Part shown: piece after piece, positions 59,864 through 64,000 of the stretch | How the letters are laid out: every line of letters begins with the position of its first letter | Numbering within the stretch: position 1 is the stretch's first letter | Source of the DNA: CALLMM01 sp964429855 | GTDB lineage: Bacteria > Armatimonadota > Chthonomonadetes > Chthonomonadales > CAJBBX01 | NCBI GenBank assembly: GCA_964429855.1 | Contig: CAYSDM010000015.1 | Span: forward strand, 11,418-75,417 | DNA length: 64,000 nucleotides | Direction: 5' to 3' | Notes under the pieces: model-generated | Databases searched by the model: none | Seen by the model: only the letters and a program-made list of their open reading frames with translations | Told to the model about the DNA's origin: nothing | Program-made: the position numbers and the translations under genes

Positions 59864-60157
59864 TTACCGGATAGTGATATCCCCCCACTTCATCCTTCCC
59901 GAGCAGATGCCGTTCATCGTCACCTGACCAAACTCCGACGACAGCGCTCGCTCAATCGCCATACCGGACCGATCCGAGTCGATGTCCGGCACGTACCACT
60001 TGGCGGGCCACCCCTCATAGAATCCCCGGTGCCCCGGCATCGAGCCGTTGGAGACCAGATTGACATGACTGCCTCTTTGCAAAGGTCTTCGGCAGTTCAC
60101 GATGCCTCCATGTACGGAATGCATCTCCTCCATCGCGACATCCGTTCCCTTAGCCAT
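59864..60157 (-). CDS. 97-residue protein of unknown family, paralogue 2 of a tandem pair
   Basis: ATG with a very good ribosome site (taaggagg, six bases before). Residues 37-83 (NGSMPGHRGFYEGWPAKW...GQVTMNG) match paralogue 1 at 43 of 47 positions; the N terminus (MAKGTDVAMEEMHSVHGGIVNC) is only loosely similar (EEMxxVHxG in both) and the C terminus shares NG-x-x-x-G-x-M and G-x-I-T. Both genes follow a LolA-like gene on the same strand (gap 56 bases) and could be one transcript. Function unknown. Confidence 0.7.
   Translation of the reverse strand: MAKGTDVAMEEMHSVHGGIVNCRRPLQRGSHVNLVSNGSMPGHRGFYEGWPAKWYVPDIDSDRSGMAIERALSSEFGQVTMNGICSGRMKWGDITIR
59909..60049 (-). repeat. copy 2 of a 141-base duplicated coding core
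   Basis: Partner of 59498-59638 at about 94 percent identity. The two lie 270 bases apart in the same direction. The divergent flanks point to gene conversion or to strong selection on the core. Confidence 0.8.
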
Positions 60158-60213
60158 GGTTAACCTCCTTACAGGTAGCGCTATGACTCACTAACGGTTC
60201 CGCTGAGCGGAGA

Positions 60214-60945
60214 TTACGGTATCTGGAACTGTGCATCGTCCAGTCCCTGATTGACCTTCAGTTCGCTGTAGGTGGTGACGCCGGCGACCACGCCCTCCTG
60301 ATTGCGAATCTCCAGCCGACTCGGAATCCAGAGTCCGGGTAGCGCCTCCCGAATCTCCTGATACAGAAAGGTGGCGCGCAGTTTGCCGGAGTTGTCGTAC
60401 CACTCGCGTTTACGAACCACACGCGCCTTCGGGTCAATCCAGACTCGAAATCGGTCGGCGCCGTCGCCGCGATAGACGATCTCGAAGAGGTAGTGGGGAA
60501 CGCCGTCCAGCGTCTCCTCGCGCAGGAATCGGCTCTGTACTGCGGAGAGCACATGGCGCGAAAGGATTCCGAGTTCAAACAGAGAGTAACGTCGGCTGGC
60601 TTCTTCAGTCAGTTCGTCCTTCTTCTTGAGTCTCAACTGGGGAACATGAAAATAGCGCGTGGAGCCGTTGACGATCATCGTCCCGATGCGTCCCTCCATC
60701 CGCAGTTTATCCGGGTCTTTATAGAGCATATTCAGATCGCGCAGGCGATACATCATGCCGAAATCGCGGCTGATCTTCTCCAGTTCGCTCTGCTCTGCCC
60801 GGACAACCTGCACCCGCGCCTGAAGATCGCTCACCTCGGCGGTCGCCAGATCCTCCAGACGCGGAGAATCCGCCCCCGCCGCCGCGCAGATCATCAGCGC
60901 GCCTGCCGCCAGCCAGAATCCTATACCTCTCCGCAGTCCACGCAT
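60214..60945 (-). CDS. exported LolA-like outer-membrane lipoprotein-sorting protein
   Basis: 243 residues after start adjustment. Signal peptide RRGIGFWLAAGALMICAAAGA. LYKDPDKLRMEGRIGTMIVNGSTRYFHVP, VPHYLFEIVYRGDGADRFRVWIDPKARVVRKREWYDNSGKLRATFLYQEI and LWIPSRLEI follow the LolA/outer-membrane lipoprotein-sorting pattern. The start at 60945 has ggagag upstream; the frame is open 30 codons more. Presumably carries a lipid or lipoprotein across the periplasm, or has an allied function. The twin small genes follow it. Confidence 0.83.
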   Translation of the reverse strand: MRGLRRGIGFWLAAGALMICAAAGADSPRLEDLATAEVSDLQARVQVVRAEQSELEKISRDFGMMYRLRDLNMLYKDPDKLRMEGRIGTMIVNGSTRYFHVPQLRLKKKDELTEEASRRYSLFELGILSRHVLSAVQSRFLREETLDGVPHYLFEIVYRGDGADRFRVWIDPKARVVRKREWYDNSGKLRATFLYQEIREALPGLWIPSRLEIRNQEGVVAGVTTYSELKVNQGLDDAQFQIP

Positions 60946-61221
60946 TCGCCTCTCCTTCCCCTTCCCCGACACCGCTCGTCTTGAAAAACATACTACGTAT
61001 CGCCTCGCGAAAAGCTGCGGGGCGTGAACGAGCAAGCTGAGTATATCGCAGGAGACAGGCAGGCGTCAATGGCGTACCGACGGCGCAAATCCTCCGGGCA
61101 GGAGTCTCATTCGGAAGCACAGAAACTTTTTCACGGCATCCAAACAGCACCCATCGGAATCGACTCTCTGTCGCTCTTCCGATGAAATACCGGACACTCA
61201 AACCCAATAAAGGAGCTTTTC

Positions 61222-62049
61222 ATGTATACCGCACTGAGTCCCGGAGCGATGGGCATCCGGGTCGGCAGTCTTCAGGAAGCGATCAACGTAGCAAAGGACG
61301 CGGGTTTTGAAGGCGTTGAAATCGGCATTCATGAAGTCGCCGATCTGATCGAGAAGAACGGCGCGGAAGCGGTACAGACGATGTTTTCCGCGGCAAGCCT
61401 CAAACCGGCGGGATTCGGGCTTCCCACCGACTGGCGTTCGAGCGAGGAGAACTGGAAGAAGGGGCTGGAGGAGCTTCCGCGACTGGCGAAGGCGGCTCAG
61501 GCAGTCGGCTGCTTCCGAACCGCCACCTGGATTATGCCCTGCTCCAATGATCGTCCGTTTGACGATAATCGCGCCTTTCATGTAGAGCGTTTCAAGCCGG
61601 TCGCCGCCATTCTGGGCGAATACGGCGTTCATCTGGGGCTGGAGTTCATCGGTCCTAAAACCCTGCGCGACAGCCAGAAATACCCCTTTATCTATAAGAT
61701 GGAGGATATGCTGGCGATGGGCGCGGACATCGGTCCGAATGTCGGGCTGCTCCTCGACTGCTGGCACTGGCACACCTCCGGCGGGACAGTGGACGACCTC
61801 TACGAACTCAAACCGGAACAGGTGGTCTATGTCCATGTCAACGATGCGCCTCTCGGCGTGCCGTTGGATGAGCATATTGACAATAAGCGCGGACTGCCGG
61901 GAGCGACGGGCGTGATTGACATCGTGGGCTTCCTCTGCGCGCTCAAGTCCATCGGCTATGAAGGACCGATTGTGCCGGAGCCGTTTGGCAATCCGGCGAC
62001 CTGGGTTCGGCAGTCGCTCGAAGTCATCTGGAAGAAGGCCGGACTGTAG
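61222..62049 (+). CDS. sugar-phosphate isomerase/epimerase-like TIM-barrel protein
   Basis: 275 residues in the xylose isomerase/AP endonuclease-2 fold. GFEGVEIGIHEVADLIEK, HLGLEFIGPKTLRDSQKYPFIYKMEDMLAM, VGLLLDCWHWHTSGGTVDDLYEL, VVYVHVNDAPLGVPLDEHIDNKRGLPGATGVIDIVGFL and YEGPIVPEPFGNP give the metal ligands (E140-region, D171-like LDCWHWH, HVND and PEPF). It is common in sugar or inositol catabolic clusters, but substrate is open. Ribosome site aaaggag precedes ATG 61222. Confidence 0.88.
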   Translation: MYTALSPGAMGIRVGSLQEAINVAKDAGFEGVEIGIHEVADLIEKNGAEAVQTMFSAASLKPAGFGLPTDWRSSEENWKKGLEELPRLAKAAQAVGCFRTATWIMPCSNDRPFDDNRAFHVERFKPVAAILGEYGVHLGLEFIGPKTLRDSQKYPFIYKMEDMLAMGADIGPNVGLLLDCWHWHTSGGTVDDLYELKPEQVVYVHVNDAPLGVPLDEHIDNKRGLPGATGVIDIVGFLCALKSIGYEGPIVPEPFGNPATWVRQSLEVIWKKAGL

Positions 62050-62059
62050 TCTTCCGTTC

Positions 62060-62094
62060 GCTGCGAGGAGTCTTCCGCCTGCGCTCCTCGCAGC
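62060..62094 (+). other. hairpin between epimerase and patatin genes
   Basis: Perfect 11-bp stem (62060-62070 with 62084-62094), loop 13 bases, no T-run. The patatin ribosome site (tggaggt) begins nine bases after it. Possibly an mRNA-processing or stabilising element. Confidence 0.45.
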
Positions 62095-62115
62095 GCCATC
62101 TCTGGAGGTAAGCCC

Positions 62116-64000
62116 ATGACGGATGCCGCCGCCTTGCCCGACGCCCCTCTCACCCATCGTTTTGCTCTCTGTCTCTCCGGAGGCGTGGCGCTGGGAGCCT
62201 ACATCGCGGGCGTTCTGACCCAGCTTTATCGGGACATTCATACGATCAACGCGCTTCCCGAAGCCGACGGCAGGCTGCGTCTGACGATAGATGCCATTGC
62301 CGGGTCGTCCGCCGGTTCCGTCACCGGTCTGATTCTGGCGCGCGCGCTGGCTCTTGCGTCGCCCCCGGAGACTTTTGAGAAGGCGATGCGCGCCTGCTGG
62401 GTGGAGGGGCTGGACGTTACCGCGCTGCTTGCGCCTCCGCAAGACGCCGCCAATGCCGCCTTCTCCAACGACTGTCTGGAGCAGATTGCCCGTCAAACCT
62501 TCGATATTCTGGGCGGAAGCCGGGAGGATTCGGTTCGGACTCACCCTCCCGAAACGGCAGCCGATGATCCCGGTTTTACGCCGAAGCAGACCATCGCCCT
62601 CTGGATGACGATGACCAATCTGGATGGCATCCCCTACTGCATTGACTTCGATTCTCCCGGCGCGCCCTCCGCTGAGACGGTCTTCTACGCCCGCGCCTAT
62701 CGCGACTACGCGCCGTTCTTTCTGAACGGAGAACGCTTCTACCATGTCCAGGTTCCTCCCGAAAACCTGAAGTCGCCTTTTCCCCTGGAACGAATCGCGC
62801 GCGCGCGCTGGAACGAGATCAAGGAGGCGGCTGCCACCTCCGGCGCGTTTCCGATGGCGTTCCAGAGTCGCCCTCTGGAGCGCGATCTGACCCTCTATCC
62901 GGCTTACCAGCGATTTCTGGAGCATATGGAGGAGCGGCGAAAAAGCCCTCTGCGTCCAGACGAAAAACCGTCTGATGCGCCGCTGCCCTCCTGTTCAGAG
63001 CGTGTCGCCTTTCAGTTTGTGGACGGCGGGCTTTTCAACAATCAGCCCATCGGACGGGTGATTGACGCCGTCAGCTATCTGGAGAAGCTGGACAGCGAGC
63101 GAGCGCCGGATCGGGAAAGAGTTTTCCGCAGCTTTCTGGTGATCGAGCCGGACCCCAGTACCCGCGAATCCATCGCGCAGAGCATGGGGCAGAACACACA
63201 GGCGGCGCGCGAAAATCCGCACGGGCTGCCGCCGCAGGCGGTTCTCGGCAAGATCATCGCCGCCTACTTCAACGACGCGCTCTACAGCGACTTCGAGAAG
63301 GCGGAGAAGGTCAATCAGCAGATTCGCGCCCTGAACAGCGCGCTGGCTGCCAGCGATCTGACGCCTGCGCAACAGGAGGCGATCCGTCAGGCAGTCGGTC
63401 TGCACTACAAGCGCGAGATCGTTCTGGAGCGCATTCCGGCGGTTCCGCCGCAGCAGGATCGGCTGACGGGCGACTTTATGGGACATTTCGGCGGCTTTCT
63501 GGCGCGGACGTTTCGCGAGGAAGACTTTGTAACCGGGCAGCAGGAGGCGCGCCGATGGTTTCTGGACTGGCTGGCGCGGTGGCTGAAGCAGCTTGGCGAA
63601 CGCGCTCCGATGACGCTGGAGCAGTCAATACCGCGCCTGCCCGCCCTTCCCGACTCCCCCGGCAAGGCGTCTCCCGACGCCGACTGGAACGCCGTCGAAC
63701 CGGAGCGAAGACAGGCGGTTGTGGATGCCGCCTTAAAACGCGCCGAACAGATGATCGGGCGGTGGCTTCCGGAATCGAAACCCTACCTTCCGGTCGCGCA
63801 TACGCTGATCGCACCGAAAATCGAAGCTATGTACGCCAACCACGCATCCACTGCTGCCCGATTGGACTGGCTGAACGCCCTCTTTCGCCTGTTCGACACC
63901 CCGCTCGGTCCGAAAGTCCAGAGCGTTACCGGGCTGGCGACCGCCCTGCTGCTGCTGGCGGGGCTGGGAATGGTGATGCTGCTCGGAATGGCGTTCGCCA
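62116..64000 (+). CDS. patatin-like phospholipase, 3' end outside window
   Basis: Starts ATG 62116 with ggaggt upstream; 628 residues visible and the frame is still open at the edge. LSGGVALGAYIAGVL supplies the oxyanion hole, S65 in IAGSSAGSV the nucleophile and D303 in FVDGGLFNN the dyad Asp. A long middle part (GFTPKQTIALWMTMTNLDGIPYCIDFD, then ERVFRSFLVIEPDPSTRESIAQSM) follows the patatin fold, and the last 25 visible residues (LATALLLLAGLGMVMLLGMAFA) are a membrane helix. It would cleave acyl esters of lipids. Probably co-transcribed with the epimerase gene. Confidence 0.88.
   Translation, partial: MTDAAALPDAPLTHRFALCLSGGVALGAYIAGVLTQLYRDIHTINALPEADGRLRLTIDAIAGSSAGSVTGLILARALALASPPETFEKAMRACWVEGLDVTALLAPPQDAANAAFSNDCLEQIARQTFDILGGSREDSVRTHPPETAADDPGFTPKQTIALWMTMTNLDGIPYCIDFDSPGAPSAETVFYARAYRDYAPFFLNGERFYHVQVPPENLKSPFPLERIARARWNEIKEAAATSGAFPMAFQSRPLERDLTLYPAYQRFLEHMEERRKSPLRPDEKPSDAPLPSCSERVAFQFVDGGLFNNQPIGRVIDAVSYLEKLDSERAPDRERVFRSFLVIEPDPSTRESIAQSMGQNTQAARENPHGLPPQAVLGKIIAAYFNDALYSDFEKAEKVNQQIRALNSALAASDLTPAQQEAIRQAVGLHYKREIVLERIPAVPPQQDRLTGDFMGHFGGFLARTFREEDFVTGQQEARRWFLDWLARWLKQLGERAPMTLEQSIPRLPALPDSPGKASPDADWNAVEPERRQAVVDAALKRAEQMIGRWLPESKPYLPVAHTLIAPKIEAMYANHASTAARLDWLNALFRLFDTPLGPKVQSVTGLATALLLLAGLGMVMLLGMAFA

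Noticed and set aside
61198..62925. A 575-codon minus-strand frame across the epimerase and patatin genes
   Set aside because: Crosses two real plus-strand genes; low-information translation.

Overview
The window is GC-rich (about 60 percent by eye), densely coding chromosomal DNA from a Gram-negative-type bacterium. Outer-membrane beta-barrels, a TonB-free Feo iron system, FabI, RecO, Tpx and a PASTA-free Ser/Thr kinase sit beside gene families best known from Planctomycetes and relatives (DUF1549/DUF1553 and DUF1501 proteins, cytochrome-c-tagged surface proteins, Tat-tagged Gfo/Idh/MocA and fucosidase-like enzymes, many glycoside hydrolases). That mix is what one sees in Armatimonadota or a nearby soil/water polysaccharide degrader; this placement is inference. 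I see no rRNA, tRNA, CRISPR array, transposase or prophage. Layout: 1-4.8 kb holds the 3' part of a sialidase-like gene, a kinase, DUF423, fabI, DinB and HD-domain genes. 4.8-7.9 kb is a small accessory island: a VapBC-type toxin-antitoxin pair and a decayed MmeI/YeeA-like DNA methyltransferase. 7.9-14.3 kb has a GH36 alpha-galactosidase with an inserted jelly-roll domain, a beta-propeller glycosidase-like protein, a seven-repeat FG-GAP protein and an MBL hydrolase. 14.3-21.2 kb is a 617-base gap followed by a minus-strand run: a CehA-like PHP metallohydrolase, a LysM-like/peptidoglycan-binding protein, a small beta-sandwich protein and a two-HKD phospholipase D, which looks like a secreted-effector cassette. 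21.4-28 kb has a Met-rich LolA-like protein, DUF2283, an amine oxidase, an enolase-superfamily sugar-acid dehydratase and a GH9 cellulase. 28-29.8 kb is a complete type II restriction-modification system of BglII/BstYI type. 29.8-37.3 kb has a 1079-residue di-cytochrome protein, tpx and two tandem GT39 glycosyltransferases. 37.3-41.6 kb is an iron operon (dtxR, split feoB, zinc ribbon, feoA) plus a methyltransferase. 41.6-52.1 kb is a mostly minus-strand housekeeping/metabolic run (DUF92, 3-methyladenine glycosylase, Gfo/Idh/MocA, a stand-alone Pol X N-terminal domain, dienelactone hydrolase, MBL, RecO, two beta-barrels, HyuA and an epoxide hydrolase). 52.3-59.4 kb is one long plus-strand operon from a DUF1549/1553 gene to a DUF1501 gene with four genes between them. 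59.4-61 kb has two small paralogous proteins of unknown family behind a LolA-like gene, and 61.2-64 kb has a TIM-barrel epimerase and a patatin running off the window edge. Promoters of standard -35/-10 form (TTGACA-like, 17-18 bp, TATAAT-like) are readable at seven places, and two strong intrinsic terminators are present. The most unusual items are the effector-like PLD cassette, the twin small proteins sharing a nearly identical core, the methyltransferase that seems to have lost its nuclease and SAM-binding parts, a terminator jammed against a Shine-Dalgarno sequence, and the split feoB.
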